From Pullilachnospira sp963929535 (GTDB lineage: Bacteria > Bacillota > Clostridia > Lachnospirales > Lachnospiraceae), in NCBI GenBank assembly GCA_963929535.1, contig CAWVIZ010000010.1, forward strand, positions 186,001-250,000: a stretch of DNA of 64,000 nt. Direction: 5' to 3'. The translations under genes and the position numbers were made by a program. Each line of letters starts with the position of its first letter. The first letter of the stretch is position 1. The notes beneath the pieces are model-generated. The model was not told where the DNA came from, ran no database searches, and saw nothing but the letters and a program-made list of their open reading frames with translations. This document shows, one piece after another, positions 1 to 8,448 of this stretch.

Positions 1-1
1 C

Positions 2-496
2 GGGCATTTCGGACTGGCTGCCAGGCATTACTGTCACTTTACATCCCCCATCCGCCGGTATCCCGACCTGCAGATCCACCGGATCATCAAGGATACCATC
101 CGCGGAAGGATGAATCAGGAGAAGAAAGAATTTTACGCCCATATCCTGGAGGATGTGGCTTCCTCCAGCAGCCAGACGGAACGGAGAGCTGAGGAAGTGG
201 AGCGGGAAACTGTGAAAATGAAGAAAGCAGAGTATATGGCCTCTCATCTGGGGGAGGTCTTTGAAGGGGTAATATCCGGAATCACCGGATGGGGAGTGTA
301 TGTGGAGCTTCCCAATACGGTGGAGGGACTGGTGCATGTGAACACCATGAAGGATTATTACCGGTTCGATCAGGAGAACTATCAGCTGATCGGAGAGCAT
401 GGCGGTGCCGTGTACAGCCTGGGCGATCTGGTGCGGGTACAGGCGGTGGATGCGGACATACAGACCAGGTCAGTGGATTTTATCCTTGTGGAGTGA
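2..496 (+). CDS. rnr: Ribonuclease R, C-terminal part (5' end outside window)
   Basis: The frame is open from base 2, so the gene enters from the left edge. The first residues read HFGLAARHYCHFTSPIRRYP, the highly conserved end of the RNB catalytic domain of RNase R/RNase II, a processive 3'-5' exoribonuclease. The remaining ~100 residues contain an S1 RNA-binding domain, recognisable as GEVFEGVISGITGWGVYVEL followed by EGLVHV. The protein ends without the long basic tail seen in some homologues. The order rnr-smpB-ssrA is common in Firmicutes and fits function, since RNase R degrades defective mRNAs released by trans-translation. Only the last ~165 residues are visible. Confidence 0.95.
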   Translation, partial: GHFGLAARHYCHFTSPIRRYPDLQIHRIIKDTIRGRMNQEKKEFYAHILEDVASSSSQTERRAEEVERETVKMKKAEYMASHLGEVFEGVISGITGWGVYVELPNTVEGLVHVNTMKDYYRFDQENYQLIGEHGGAVYSLGDLVRVQAVDADIQTRSVDFILVE

Positions 497-584
497 GTTC
501 AGGAAGGAAAAACGCTGAGACAGAAAACGCTGAGACAGAAAACGCCGGGGAAAAGACATCCGGGGACAGGAAGGAGCAGGAAAG

Positions 585-1055
585 ATGGCAAAGGAAAAGG
601 GAAGCCGGCTGATCGCCAATAACAAGAAAGCGTATCACGATTATTTTATAGAAGAGAATCTGGAAGCGGGGATCGCCCTCCACGGGACAGAGGTAAAGTC
701 CCTGCGGATGGGAAAGTGCAGCATTAAGGAATCTTTTATCCGGATCGAGAACGAAGAGGTTTATATCTACGGAATGCATATCAGCCCATATGAAAAGGGA
801 AATATCTTCAATAAGGATCCTCTGCGGATAAAGAAGCTGCTGCTGCATAAAAGCCAGATCCGGAAGCTGCGGGGAAAGATCGCGGAGAAAGGCTATACGC
901 TGGTTCCGCTGAAGGTGTATTTTAAGGACAGTCTGGTGAAGGTGGAGATCGGACTGGCCAGAGGAAAGAAGCTGTACGACAAACGGCAGGACATTGCCAA
1001 AAAGGATCAGCGACGGGAAGCAGAGAGAGATTTCAAGGTGAAGAATCTGTATTAA
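585..1055 (+). CDS. smpB: SsrA-binding protein SmpB
   Basis: 156 residues, the normal SmpB length. The start ATG at 585 follows the Shine-Dalgarno AGGAGCAGGAAAG. Family landmarks are present: the N-terminal block ANNKKAYHDYFIEENLEAGI, the motif LHGTEVKSLR that contacts the tRNA-like domain of tmRNA, and a basic C-terminal tail (KKLYDKRQDIAKKDQRREAERDF) that enters the ribosomal mRNA channel. SmpB delivers alanyl-tmRNA to stalled ribosomes. It lies 88 nt after rnr and 92 nt before ssrA, its RNA partner. Confidence 0.97.
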   Translation: MAKEKGSRLIANNKKAYHDYFIEENLEAGIALHGTEVKSLRMGKCSIKESFIRIENEEVYIYGMHISPYEKGNIFNKDPLRIKKLLLHKSQIRKLRGKIAEKGYTLVPLKVYFKDSLVKVEIGLARGKKLYDKRQDIAKKDQRREAERDFKVKNLY

Positions 1056-1072
1056 AGGGGGGAATTCCGGGC

Positions 1073-1101
1073 TTGACATCCCCTGAAAACCTGCATATAA
1101 T
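1073..1101 (+). promoter_or_regulatory. Sigma-A promoter of ssrA
   Basis: TTGACA at 1073-1078 and TATAAT at 1096-1101 are both perfect consensus hexamers separated by 17 bases. The predicted 5' end of mature tmRNA is about 47 bases downstream, leaving room for a short processed leader. A consensus promoter fits the high abundance of tmRNA. Confidence 0.85.
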
Positions 1102-1147
1102 GAATAAGAATAAGGCTGGTACGTCTGCCGGCCGGGACAATCCATGA

Positions 1148-1497
1148 GGGCTTGTACTGGTTTCGACGGGGGTTTTGAAGTTTGGGAAGCCATCCGCGGC
1201 CCCGGGACCGCGTCAACAACCTGGACCTTAAATTTAAACGCAGACGAAAATTTAGCGTACGCTGCTTAATTGCGGCTGTCGGTGCTTAAGCTTCCCGCGG
1301 CTTGGGTTCCGGCATCAAATTTGGCGGGGCACTTTTTCCTCAAAGCTTTGAGAGGGAAAAAGATTTCATGAAGCTACTGAAGTCAGAAGCCTGTCATTAG
1401 GCGTCTGACGGAGGGAATGCCAAAATAATGACTGTGATGGGAGATGCCTGGATGGATAGGCTTTCGGACGCGGGTTCGATTCCCGCCAGGTCCACCA
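1148..1497 (+). ncRNA. ssrA: Transfer-messenger RNA (tmRNA)
   Basis: About 350 nt. The 5' end GGGCTTG pairs (with G-U pairs) with CAGGTCC just before the encoded ACCA at 1494-1497, giving the tRNA-like acceptor stem. The T-arm is visible as GGGTTCGATTCCCGCC. The tag frame is GCA GAC GAA AAT TTA GCG TAC GCT GCT TAA (1240-1269), so the appended peptide is ADENLAYAA (possibly with an AAC codon before it), ending in Tyr-Ala-Ala rather than the usual Leu-Ala-Ala. It rescues ribosomes stalled on broken mRNAs together with SmpB. The 3' end is a classical integration site, and mobile-element debris starts immediately behind it. Confidence 0.95.
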
Positions 1498-2295
1498 AAA
1501 ATGCCTTACTCGAACTATTTGACCCAAAAAAATTTGATGGGTTCGAGTGAGTTTTTATAAACGTGGATTTATAGGGAAGATCAGCATCTGAGAAATTCGA
1601 TGCTGATTTTTTCTTATCCTTACTTTGACACGCGTCTTGACAATCTGTGGAACTTATGGCGCTGCGATTGGATTTTTCGAGTTTTGAGGATACCATCAAG
1701 TTTTTGCCCTTACTCGAAGTATTCTCTGACAAAACATCGTCAGAAAGCCCATCTCCGAAGTAGGCTTGGAGATGGGCTTTGATTGTATCTATGAGAGTTT
1801 TGGCGCGCTCAGGGGTGGCGTGGTTGATTTTTACCAGATCATCCTTGATAGGCTCCTGCAGCTGGGCAAAGGGTGAAGCCAACTCGGCATCTACTTTAAG
1901 GCCGTTTTCCGAGTCATTACTGACAAGGAAACGCTTAAAGATAGCTTGATTCATGAGCCGCTTCGTGGCATCATCGGCATAGCGGTAAGTCTCTCCGCAG
2001 TTCTCAACAATGTCCAATGCAGCTTTTAGATTGTCTATGATTGCCTCAAAAGCGGTATTGTGGATGCGGATCTCATGCTCGATGGTCGCCAGCTCTTTGG
2101 CAATTTTCTGCTGTTCGGTTTTAAGCAGATCCAGAGGGATAGCGTTGCCATAGTGGGCTTCAAGCAATTTTTGTCGCTTGTTCTCAAGTTTAGCTTTCTG
2201 GCCTTTCAGACCGTTCAGCTCTTTTTTGTATTTTTCTTTTTCGCTTTCTACCAGCGTGGTCACTTGTTTTTCCAGCATTATCCTCACTTCTACCG
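1397..2295 (-). pseudogene. Large serine recombinase, C-terminal remnant
   Basis: The open frame from about 2295 down to 1397 encodes a lysine/glutamate-rich coiled coil (MLEKQVTTLVESEKEKYKKE, then a LLEAHYGNAIPLDLLKTEQ stretch), typical of the C-terminal region of large serine recombinases of Gram-positive integrative elements. The N-terminal resolvase domain with its catalytic serine and the recombinase/zinc-ribbon parts are absent. The upstream join is with a truncated ATPase gene in another frame. The frame continues past the ssrA terminator and into antisense ssrA, so the last ~35 residues (LAGIEPASESLSIQ) are simply reverse tmRNA sequence. This is a deletion product, not a working recombinase. 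Which residue the true recombinase ended at cannot be read from here. Confidence 0.75.
1505..1556 (+). terminator. Rho-independent terminator after ssrA
   Basis: Arms CTTACTCGAAC and GTTCGAGTGAG surround a ~25-base loop and are followed by TTTTT. It begins 8 bases after the CCA end of tmRNA, as expected for the ssrA transcript. Confidence 0.8.
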
Positions 2296-3270
2296 GTAGC
2301 TGATCGCTGTGCTTTTGCCGCTTCCGGTCGGCCCCAGCAATACGGTATGGAGCAGGCTGTCCTTGGGAGAAATGCTCAGTTTCTTTGGATCTGCCGTATC
2401 CAGACTCACAGCAAAGCTGCGGTCGCCACTCGCCCTGATCGGGGGCGAGTACCAACCGGGCGGAAACAGCGATCTGGGGTGCAGTGCCGCAGTTCCGGGA
2501 AGGGGCTGGTCACCGATGGGTAGAAGTAGAAAGCTGACCAGCTCTTTCACGGACAACCGTAGCGGAAACCGTCTGGGGAATATGGCATGATTCAGTTTTT
2601 CAGAAGAATCTGCCTCTGCATAAATCCGGACTCCAGCAGTCTCTAACACCCGGAATGCAGACAGCATGGCGTGGACGTGATGGACGGCTTTCCTGCCGGA
2701 GGCTCCTAAACGGATGGCTGCATTGAAACGGTGCTGCTCCGCCTTTTGTTTGGCGGATTTTTGTTGCTCCGGTGTGGCGGGATGGACATTCCCTAAAATC
2801 TGATCCAGCCAGGAAGCGGTCGGATCTGGCAGCGATGGGGAAACGGAGCTCGGCGCGAAGGCTTTGCCCAGCATCACCTGCAGCACCATTTCTTCGCCCG
2901 GCGACATTTCCGCCATAGCCGCCAGCCCTGTCCGGATCGCCGCCATCGTCACATCGGTCTTTAAAGACAGGATCGGATGGGAGATTTTTAGGCTGCGGGT
3001 GATGGTAACGCTTTCGCGAGATTCGTTGGAAATATCCCGGAGATGGATGTCTCCGTGGGCGTGCAGGACTTCTTTTATCTTTTCAAGCTGAGGAGCTTTG
3101 ACACCGATCTGGTAACGGACTTGTCCGCCCGTTCCCCGCACCTCCCAGACAAGGGGGCAATGTGGAAGGAGCGTGGCCAGATGGGACAGCAGCTCCCACA
3201 CGTCGTTGATATCATAAGGCCTTGGCCATTCGATGGCCATCCACTGTAAGGGTATCGAAAAATTGCTCAT
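2290..3270 (-). pseudogene. Conjugation-type ATPase truncated after Walker A
   Basis: 326 residues starting at ATG 3270 behind AAGGA. The C-terminus reads LLGPTGSGKSTAISYR and stops: a perfect Walker A motif with nothing after it. Families with this layout (a ~300-residue N-terminal part, then an ATPase, as in TraG/VirD4 or VirB4-like proteins of conjugative elements) are usually 700-900 residues, so the nucleotide-binding domain is missing. The stop is created at the junction with the serine recombinase remnant, pointing to one deletion that joined two mobile-element genes. The exact ATPase family is an inference from the Walker A position and the context. Confidence 0.6.
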
Positions 3271-3295
3271 AGGCTAGTTCCTTTCCGTGTGCACG

Positions 3296-3487
3296 CTACA
3301 AGTGCGTGTTTTTCCAGTATTTGTAGATCCGGTATGCGATTCCGCCGCTGATTGCGGTCACCGCGATAATCGCAAGTCCGATCCAAATATCTGCAAGGAA
3401 GGTTACACCCAGCTTGAGCAAGTAGCAGCATAACGCAAAGGTGCTGATGACTCCCAAGAGCCTTGCAATGAAGTTGCTTAATTTCAC
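3296..3487 (-). CDS. Small membrane protein, unknown
   Basis: 63 residues with a GTG start at 3487 preceded by AGGAGG 11 bases upstream. Two hydrophobic segments are visible, about residues 8-30 (LLGVISTFALCCYLLKLGV) and 34-54, with a basic tail (YRIYKYWKNTHL). It lies 26 nt upstream of the truncated conjugation ATPase on the same strand, so it is probably a leftover of the same mobile-element operon. I do not recognise the family. A second overlapping frame from 3497 is less likely because it lacks this ribosome-binding site. Confidence 0.5.
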   Translation of the reverse strand: MKLSNFIARLLGVISTFALCCYLLKLGVTFLADIWIGLAIIAVTAISGGIAYRIYKYWKNTHL

Positions 3488-3610
3488 ATCTCATCAATCC
3501 TCCTTCTGAAGCTTAGCGAAAGTGTTGATCGCGTAGATAAATCTTTTACACACTGTTGACCCGCCCACCCAGCCCAGAACTACTCAGCAGCCACGCAACG
3601 GACAGGATTG

Positions 3611-3763
3611 ACTAAACCGCGCGCTATCAAAGATTTTTACGAAAACGATGCGCTTATTGCGGTCACAAAGGAACTTTCGGAAAACCTCCACAGAAATCGG
3701 GCCATCGATTGGCAAAAGCGCGATCCCGCCAGAGGCAGACTTTTCACCTTTTTGTATACTTAA
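3611..3763 (+). pseudogene. hsdR (type I restriction subunit) C-terminal scrap
   Basis: The + frame from 3611 to the TAA at 3761 contains IKDFYENDALIAVTKELSEN and LHRNRAIDWQKRDPARGR. These match the pattern of the conserved C-terminal helical region of type I restriction enzyme R subunits (a DALI..AKEL..LRKNR.IDW..R..AR pattern). About 50 codons remain of a gene normally near 1000 codons, with no start and a frame that decays after PARGR. It shows that the island once carried a type I restriction-modification system. Assignment rests on motif memory only. Confidence 0.55.
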
Positions 3764-3840
3764 ATTTTACAAAAATGCGATAGCGGCCTCCTCTCAACGA
3801 ATGATATACTATGCAGAAAAACAAATAGGAGAAAGTCAAA

Positions 3841-4971
3841 GTGGAGAAGAATAAAGGCTATGAAAGAGGAGTAAAACTTTTTATTGCAATAGTCTGCGTC
3901 ATGATCGTCTTACCAATTATCCTTCTAATTGCGCTAGACTGGTTTATCAATGATACAGATTTGGTGATAGGAATAACCGGTTTCGCTCAAAAGGTGGCTT
4001 TCCGAAGCGCGCTGAGTTTGGCTGTGCTGATTATCGCAATTGTCTGTCTGGTGAAATTCTTTCTGTCAGAAAAACGCATAAGACATATTATCGGATATTT
4101 TGCTGGAATTTTCCTATGTGCTGCAGTCATATTCTTTGCTGTACGTCCGATTGTTTTGGACGCGCCATACCTTGACCATCCGCTCTTAACCTATCTCCAT
4201 CAGTTTGATCTTGACAGGTCATCCGGGACGGGGGATGCCCCGACACGATATTATTTGCGTGGCCAAGATGCAGAAGGTAAAAAGCACTCATTTGAAATCA
4301 CCGAAGATCGATATGATGAGGGGATCCAGCTGAGAGGAGAAAAAGATATTATTGCCAAAGCAGCCTATCTGCCACATACATCTGTATTGATCACGCTGGA
4401 ATATAGGGAAGATCTTGATGGTGCTGGTCGGGAGATGTACCTGCCCAATCCTGAACTGCCAGACAACTGGGACAGTTTTGCTATCCAGATCGATGACGAT
4501 GTGTACACGATCCCATGCGGGCTTTCCGATTTCCTTGAAAATGGATGGTCGCTGTCAGAGGGGGATCCTGACAGCCGATTAGCTGGAGCTGATCAACCAT
4601 ATGGCGAATTTCCTAATCGGGAGCTGTCGTTGACCAATGATAAGGAGCAAAGCATTTCAGTCACGGTATATAACACATCGGAAGCATCGGTACCGATCGA
4701 AGATGGAACGGTCGGACGTCTGTCTGTATCCAACGGCAGCCTGGACTTTTATGGAGCTGACCTCCAGCTTCCGGGTGGCCTGATGCTTGGCTGGGCTACG
4801 GTGGAGGACGTGATCGATCAATATGGCGAGCCATCAGACAGATATGAAAATTACAACGTAACTTATGAGTTGGAAGGAGCCGAATATACAAAGCACTTGG
4901 ATTTGACATTTTATAACGGATTTCTGAGTGGTATTGTGATTCAAAACCATGAGTATTACCGAGAATATTAA
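3841..4971 (+). CDS. Membrane-anchored protein of unknown function
   Basis: 376 residues, GTG start at 3841 with AGGAG 9 bases upstream. Three N-terminal hydrophobic segments (about residues 12-34, 53-73 and 84-106) are followed by a ~270-residue, acidic, probably extracytoplasmic domain with no cysteine-rich or catalytic motif that I recognise. Near the C-terminus, the stretch TVEDVIDQYGEPSDRYEN resembles the short repeat-like motif (V.D.YG.PS..Y) found in many clostridial exported proteins of unknown role. AT-rich codon use relative to the flanking core genes fits the accessory island. It lies 44 nt upstream of the next gene and may be co-transcribed with it. Confidence 0.55.
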   Translation: MEKNKGYERGVKLFIAIVCVMIVLPIILLIALDWFINDTDLVIGITGFAQKVAFRSALSLAVLIIAIVCLVKFFLSEKRIRHIIGYFAGIFLCAAVIFFAVRPIVLDAPYLDHPLLTYLHQFDLDRSSGTGDAPTRYYLRGQDAEGKKHSFEITEDRYDEGIQLRGEKDIIAKAAYLPHTSVLITLEYREDLDGAGREMYLPNPELPDNWDSFAIQIDDDVYTIPCGLSDFLENGWSLSEGDPDSRLAGADQPYGEFPNRELSLTNDKEQSISVTVYNTSEASVPIEDGTVGRLSVSNGSLDFYGADLQLPGGLMLGWATVEDVIDQYGEPSDRYENYNVTYELEGAEYTKHLDLTFYNGFLSGIVIQNHEYYREY

Positions 4972-5015
4972 GTTGATTTTTGCGACAACATGTCTAAACA
5001 AGGAGGTTAACAAAA

Positions 5016-5438
5016 ATGGCACTACTGATGAATGATACAGACATGAAACAAATGCTGGAATCTATCTGCCCGGAAGGGGAAACTTATCAGGGAGAAGCAT
5101 GGGGGACGCTTATGTCGGGAACTGCGGAGATGCTGGCATTGGGAGCCCTGAGCAATGTATCCTGCTATGTGGGCGTGACGGAGAAGTCACTGGTCATTGC
5201 CGTCCTTGAAACATTCGATATCTCACACATTTATGGAAAGATCTGTATTCCTTTCGATCAGTTTGATGAAGTGAAGATAAAAAAGGGGCTCGTACCATCC
5301 CAGCGGATTATTAAAATGAAAAGCGGAAAAACGAAGCTCAAGCTTTCTCTGGTGAATAACACCATAACCGCAAAAGTGAAAGACCAGAAACTGGGAATGC
5401 AGAAGATATGCGAGGCGTTGGAGAAGATCGCAAAATAA
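5016..5438 (+). CDS. Small cytosolic protein, possibly PH-like fold
   Basis: 140 residues, ATG at 5016 with a strong AGGAGG 9 bases upstream. No signal peptide or membrane segment. The second half (SLVIAVLETFDISHIYGKIC, then PFDQFDEVKIKKGLVPSQRI followed by an alternating K/L strand pattern and a C-terminal helix QKICEALEKIAK) has the strand-rich-then-helix order seen in bacterial PH-like domains. That fold assignment is a guess from secondary-structure pattern. It ends 33 nt before the 3' fragment of a convergent gene split by the IS66 element. Confidence 0.5.
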   Translation: MALLMNDTDMKQMLESICPEGETYQGEAWGTLMSGTAEMLALGALSNVSCYVGVTEKSLVIAVLETFDISHIYGKICIPFDQFDEVKIKKGLVPSQRIIKMKSGKTKLKLSLVNNTITAKVKDQKLGMQKICEALEKIAK

Positions 5439-5471
5439 ATATCAGAAGATCCGGCAGCCGGGGAGAGAACT

Positions 5472-5578
5472 TTATGGTTCCCTCCTCTTTTTATAATGCT
5501 GGAAAAGGGCATATAGCCCCAGCAGCCCAAAAACAGCCAGCGTGATTTTTATCCCTGTCAACATACACCATACTCCGG
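5472..5578 (-). pseudogene. 3' fragment of DUF3592 gene cut by IS66
   Basis: Removing the IS element and one copy of the 8-bp duplication joins this piece in frame to the 5' part at 8449-9001. The reconstructed C-terminus then continues AALFI-type sequence into AGVWCMLTGIKITLAVFGLL and ends KKRREP-stop at 5472. It supplies a last transmembrane helix and a basic tail that the present truncated protein lacks. Confidence 0.75.
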
Positions 5579-5586
5579 CAATAAAC
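5579..5586. repeat. Left target-site duplication of IS66
   Basis: CAATAAAC immediately left of the inverted repeat, identical to 8449-8456. Confidence 0.9.
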
Positions 5587-5610
5587 GTAAACGGTAGATA
5601 GTGCGTACCT
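5587..5610 (+). repeat. IS66 left terminal inverted repeat
   Basis: 24 bases beginning GTAAACGG, perfect inverted match to 8425-8448. Confidence 0.95.
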
Positions 5611-5658
5611 CGAAAAAGCAGAACATGTATGGGATAATAGATTCAAATTCTATTATTG

Positions 5659-5692
5659 GGTATCAAAAGTTTAGTGCTTAACTTTTGATACC
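5659..5692 (+). other. Strong stem-loop in the IS66 leader before tnpA
   Basis: Arms GGTATCAAAAGTT and AACTTTTGATACC flank a short loop (about 8 bases), 21 bases before the tnpA ATG. It is not followed by a T-run, so it is unlikely to be a simple terminator. It could hinder translation from transcripts entering from flanking DNA, a known protective feature of insertion sequences; that role is inference. Confidence 0.6.
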
Positions 5693-5713
5693 TGGTTGAA
5701 ATGAGGTGAATCT

Positions 5714-6088
5714 ATGAAATCAGAAACGTCTATTGTTGCAGCCCAGTGCCGGATACGGGAATGGGCCGAACAGATCAGGGAGTGCCAAAACCGACCGGAA
5801 GGTATGAAGGTGACAGACTGGTGCAAAGATCATGGGATCTCAAAAGCGAACTACTATTATCGTCTCCGGCAGGTAAGACGTGCGTGTCTTGAAGCAATTC
5901 CTGAAGAGGCCCTTTCCAATCCTGTTGTTCCGGTAAAGCAGGAACTGCTGATGCCAGAGCAGACAAATAGAAACATCATGGACTCCGGCCTGGAGATCCG
6001 TCTCAGTGACTGTATACTGCATGTGACAGAGACAACATCGGCCAGCCTGCTGTCAAAGGTGATCGGAGTGATCCGCGATGCTCAATGA
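5714..6088 (+). CDS. tnpA: IS66 accessory protein TnpA
   Basis: 124 residues, ATG at 5714 with GAGGTG just upstream. The N-terminal part (EWAEQIRECQNRPEGMKVTD, then WCKDHGISKANYYYRLRQVR) is the helix-turn-helix typical of IS66 OrfA/TnpA proteins, which probably bind the element's DNA. The C-terminal ASLLSKVIGVIRDA is also family-typical. It overlaps tnpB by 11 bases, a usual translational-coupling arrangement. TnpA is required with TnpB for IS66 transposition although its precise role is unclear. Confidence 0.9.
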   Translation: MKSETSIVAAQCRIREWAEQIRECQNRPEGMKVTDWCKDHGISKANYYYRLRQVRRACLEAIPEEALSNPVVPVKQELLMPEQTNRNIMDSGLEIRLSDCILHVTETTSASLLSKVIGVIRDAQ

Positions 6089-6440
6089 CGCTACTTGTTT
6101 CCGTGAAGTCTATATTGTCTGCGGCTATACCGATCTTCGGTCTGGAATGGATCGGTTGGCTGCGGTGATTGAAGCAAAGACAGGAACCAGCCCATACGTG
6201 CCGGGAGCTCTGTATCTGTTTTGCGGAAGAAGGCTGGACAGGATCAAGGGGTTGGTCTGGGAAGGGGACGGCTGGCTCCTATTGTACAAAAGATTATCTG
6301 AAAGTCAATTCCAGTGGCCGCGTAATGCGGAAGAAGTGCAGGCGCTGACACAGCAGCAGTTCCGTTGGCTGATGGAAGGGCTTACTGTTACTCCGAAGAA
6401 AGCGGTCAAACCCGTAAAGCCACCGGAATACACCGGATAG
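6078..6440 (+). CDS. tnpB: IS66 accessory protein TnpB
   Basis: 120 residues, beginning inside the tnpA 3' end. The conserved signature of IS66 Orf2 proteins is present: GYTDLRSGMDRLAAVI, then ALYLFCGRRLDRIKGLVWEG, DGWLLLYKRL and FQWP. It is not related to the IS605 TnpB nuclease despite the shared name. The length matches the family. A 283-base gap with its own probable -10 (around TTAAAATAT at 6679-6687) separates it from tnpC. Confidence 0.93.
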   Translation: MLNDATCFREVYIVCGYTDLRSGMDRLAAVIEAKTGTSPYVPGALYLFCGRRLDRIKGLVWEGDGWLLLYKRLSESQFQWPRNAEEVQALTQQQFRWLMEGLTVTPKKAVKPVKPPEYTG

Positions 6441-6723
6441 CCTTTGTGTAAAACAGAGAAATTTTCAGCAGGGGAACAGCTGCGGATCTCCTGCCTGTGT
6501 GGGCTTTTTTTCTTCTGTATGGCAAGGAACAGGATGTCCGGATAAGGGCTGCCCTGCTTTCTTCTGAAAAGTTTTCGCAGCCTTGGTAAAAGCGCCTGGA
6601 GAGTCAGCTGGCGCCTGATAAAGCACCGTCATTTTGCCGGATCTCTTATCCGTCCGGATTCGCCAGAAATGCAGGATTATGTTAAAATATAAAAAGCAAA
6701 AACACGAAGGAGGGAAGCGGATC

Positions 6724-8388
6724 ATGGCTTCGAACGATACAGAAGAACAACTGAAAAATCTGGATAAGGAGACCATAATCCGTTTATTCCTTGCGCAGAA
6801 AGAACAGCTGGAAAACCTTGACCATACGCTCCAACTCGTACTGGAACAGCTGGCTGACCTGAAGAGGCACCGTTTTGGGAGAAGTACAGAACGCCATGAA
6901 ACAGATGGGCAGATTCTGTTTATGGAGATTGACGGGAAGATCGTATTTTTTAACGAGGCGGAAGCCGTTGCTGGGGATACCGGGGATGAGCAGGATGAGG
7001 AAGCGGATAACATACCGCAGCCGAAACCCAGGAAGAAAAAAGGGAAACGTGAGGAAGACCTGCGGGGTATACCGGTTGTGACTGTGGAACATTCCATGGA
7101 CGAAAAGGAACTGGATGAATATTTTGGGGAAGATGGATGGAAAGAACTCCCGGATGAGGTTTACCGCAGGTATTCCTTTACCCCGGCAAAAGTGGAAGTA
7201 GAGGAACACCATGTAAAAGTATATGCTGGCAAAAAGACGGATGAGATCATAAAGGCCCCGCATCCGGAAACACTGCTGCGGGGCAGCCTGGTGTCCCCGT
7301 CTCTGGAGGCGGCCATAATGAATGCCAAATATGTCAATGCGGTGCCTCTTTACCGGCAGGAGCAGGAGTTTGCGCGGTATGGACTGAATATTTCCCGGCA
7401 GAACATGGCAAACTGGACAATCCAGTGTGCGGACCGGTATCTTGCAATCCTCTATGATTACCTGCATGAGAGGTTATATGACTACCACGTGCTGCAGGCA
7501 GACGAGACCCCTGTGCTTGTGAACAAGGATGGAAGGGATGCCGGGAGCAAGAGTTACATGTGGGTTTACCGCACCGGAGAAATGTATGGGGATTGCCCGA
7601 TCATCCTGTATGAATACCAGAAGACGCGCAATGCAAGCCATCCGAGGGAATTCCTGTGGGATTTCAGCGGTGTTTGTGTTACGGACGGTTACCAGGTATA
7701 CCACACGATCGAAGATGAGCGTGAGGACCTGAAGATCGCCGGATGCTGGAGCCATGCGAGACGACGCTTTGACGAAGCGGTAAAAGCTTTGCCGAAAGAA
7801 AAGCAAAAAGAAAGCCTTGCGTACCTTGCTCTTTCCATGATACAGGCGATTTTCAGGGAGGAAAAGATCCTGAAAGAACTGCCGGCAGAAGAACGCGAAA
7901 AACGCAGACAGGTCAGCGTCCGCCCATTGGTGGAGGCCTATTTTGAGTGGCTGAAAGAGAATATCAGCCGCATCCCCAAAAAAGGGAAGACCTGGGAAGG
8001 TTTTCAATACTGCCTGAATCAGGAAAAATACCTGAAAGTATTTCTGGATGATGGAGAAGTGCCGATGCATAACAACGCAGCGGAGCAGTCGATCCGCGGA
8101 TTCTGCATCGGGAAGAAGAACTGGGTAATGATTGATACGGTTGCGGGAGCAAAATCCAGTGCGATCATTTACAGTATAGCAGAGACAGCAAAAGCGAATA
8201 ACCTGAAGCCTTATGAATACTTCGAATATCTCCTGACAGAAATCCCGAAGCATATGGAAGATAAGGATTATAGTTTTTGCGAAGCTCTGCTGCCCTGGTC
8301 ACCGGCTTTGCCGGAGAGATGCCGGAAGCAGGGAGGAATCAGCCAGCATTCCAAAGAACAATCTTTAATTTCCAAAGAGCATTCCTAA
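6724..8388 (+). CDS. tnpC: IS66 transposase TnpC (DDE)
   Basis: 554 residues from ATG 6724, chosen because GGAGGGA lies just upstream; an earlier in-frame ATG at 6634 has no such site. Domain order is as in IS66: an N-terminal leucine-rich coiled coil (residues ~10-45) followed by a basic segment (HRFGRSTER), a poorly conserved linker, then the DDE catalytic core. The catalytic region shows HVLQADETPVLV (first Asp), VTDGYQVYH (second Asp) with GCWSHARRRFDEA after it, and MHNNAAEQSIRGFCIGKKNW (Glu). The C-terminal SAIIYSIAETAKANNLKPYE is the usual IS66 C-terminal domain. No frameshift. Confidence 0.95.
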   Translation: MASNDTEEQLKNLDKETIIRLFLAQKEQLENLDHTLQLVLEQLADLKRHRFGRSTERHETDGQILFMEIDGKIVFFNEAEAVAGDTGDEQDEEADNIPQPKPRKKKGKREEDLRGIPVVTVEHSMDEKELDEYFGEDGWKELPDEVYRRYSFTPAKVEVEEHHVKVYAGKKTDEIIKAPHPETLLRGSLVSPSLEAAIMNAKYVNAVPLYRQEQEFARYGLNISRQNMANWTIQCADRYLAILYDYLHERLYDYHVLQADETPVLVNKDGRDAGSKSYMWVYRTGEMYGDCPIILYEYQKTRNASHPREFLWDFSGVCVTDGYQVYHTIEDEREDLKIAGCWSHARRRFDEAVKALPKEKQKESLAYLALSMIQAIFREEKILKELPAEEREKRRQVSVRPLVEAYFEWLKENISRIPKKGKTWEGFQYCLNQEKYLKVFLDDGEVPMHNNAAEQSIRGFCIGKKNWVMIDTVAGAKSSAIIYSIAETAKANNLKPYEYFEYLLTEIPKHMEDKDYSFCEALLPWSPALPERCRKQGGISQHSKEQSLISKEHS

Positions 8389-8424
8389 CTGAGAGCATTG
8401 TCGCATAAACGGTAGAAAACTGCA

Positions 8425-8448
8425 AGGTACGCACTATCTACCGTTTAC
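8425..8448 (-). repeat. IS66 right terminal inverted repeat
   Basis: Perfect inverted copy of 5587-5610; it also supplies the premature stop of the interrupted DUF3592 frame. Confidence 0.95.

Larger units (their letters stand above)
5587..8448 (+). mobile_element. IS66-family insertion sequence, complete
   Basis: 2862 bp bounded by perfect 24-bp inverted repeats beginning GTAAACGGTAGATAGTGCGT (5587-5610 and 8425-8448). It is flanked by the 8-bp direct repeat CAATAAAC (5579-5586 and 8449-8456). GTAA ends and 8-bp target duplications are the hallmark of IS66. The three expected genes tnpA, tnpB and tnpC are all intact on the + strand, so the element may still be active. Perfect inverted repeats and target duplication point to a recent insertion. 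It split a DUF3592 gene. Confidence 0.95.
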
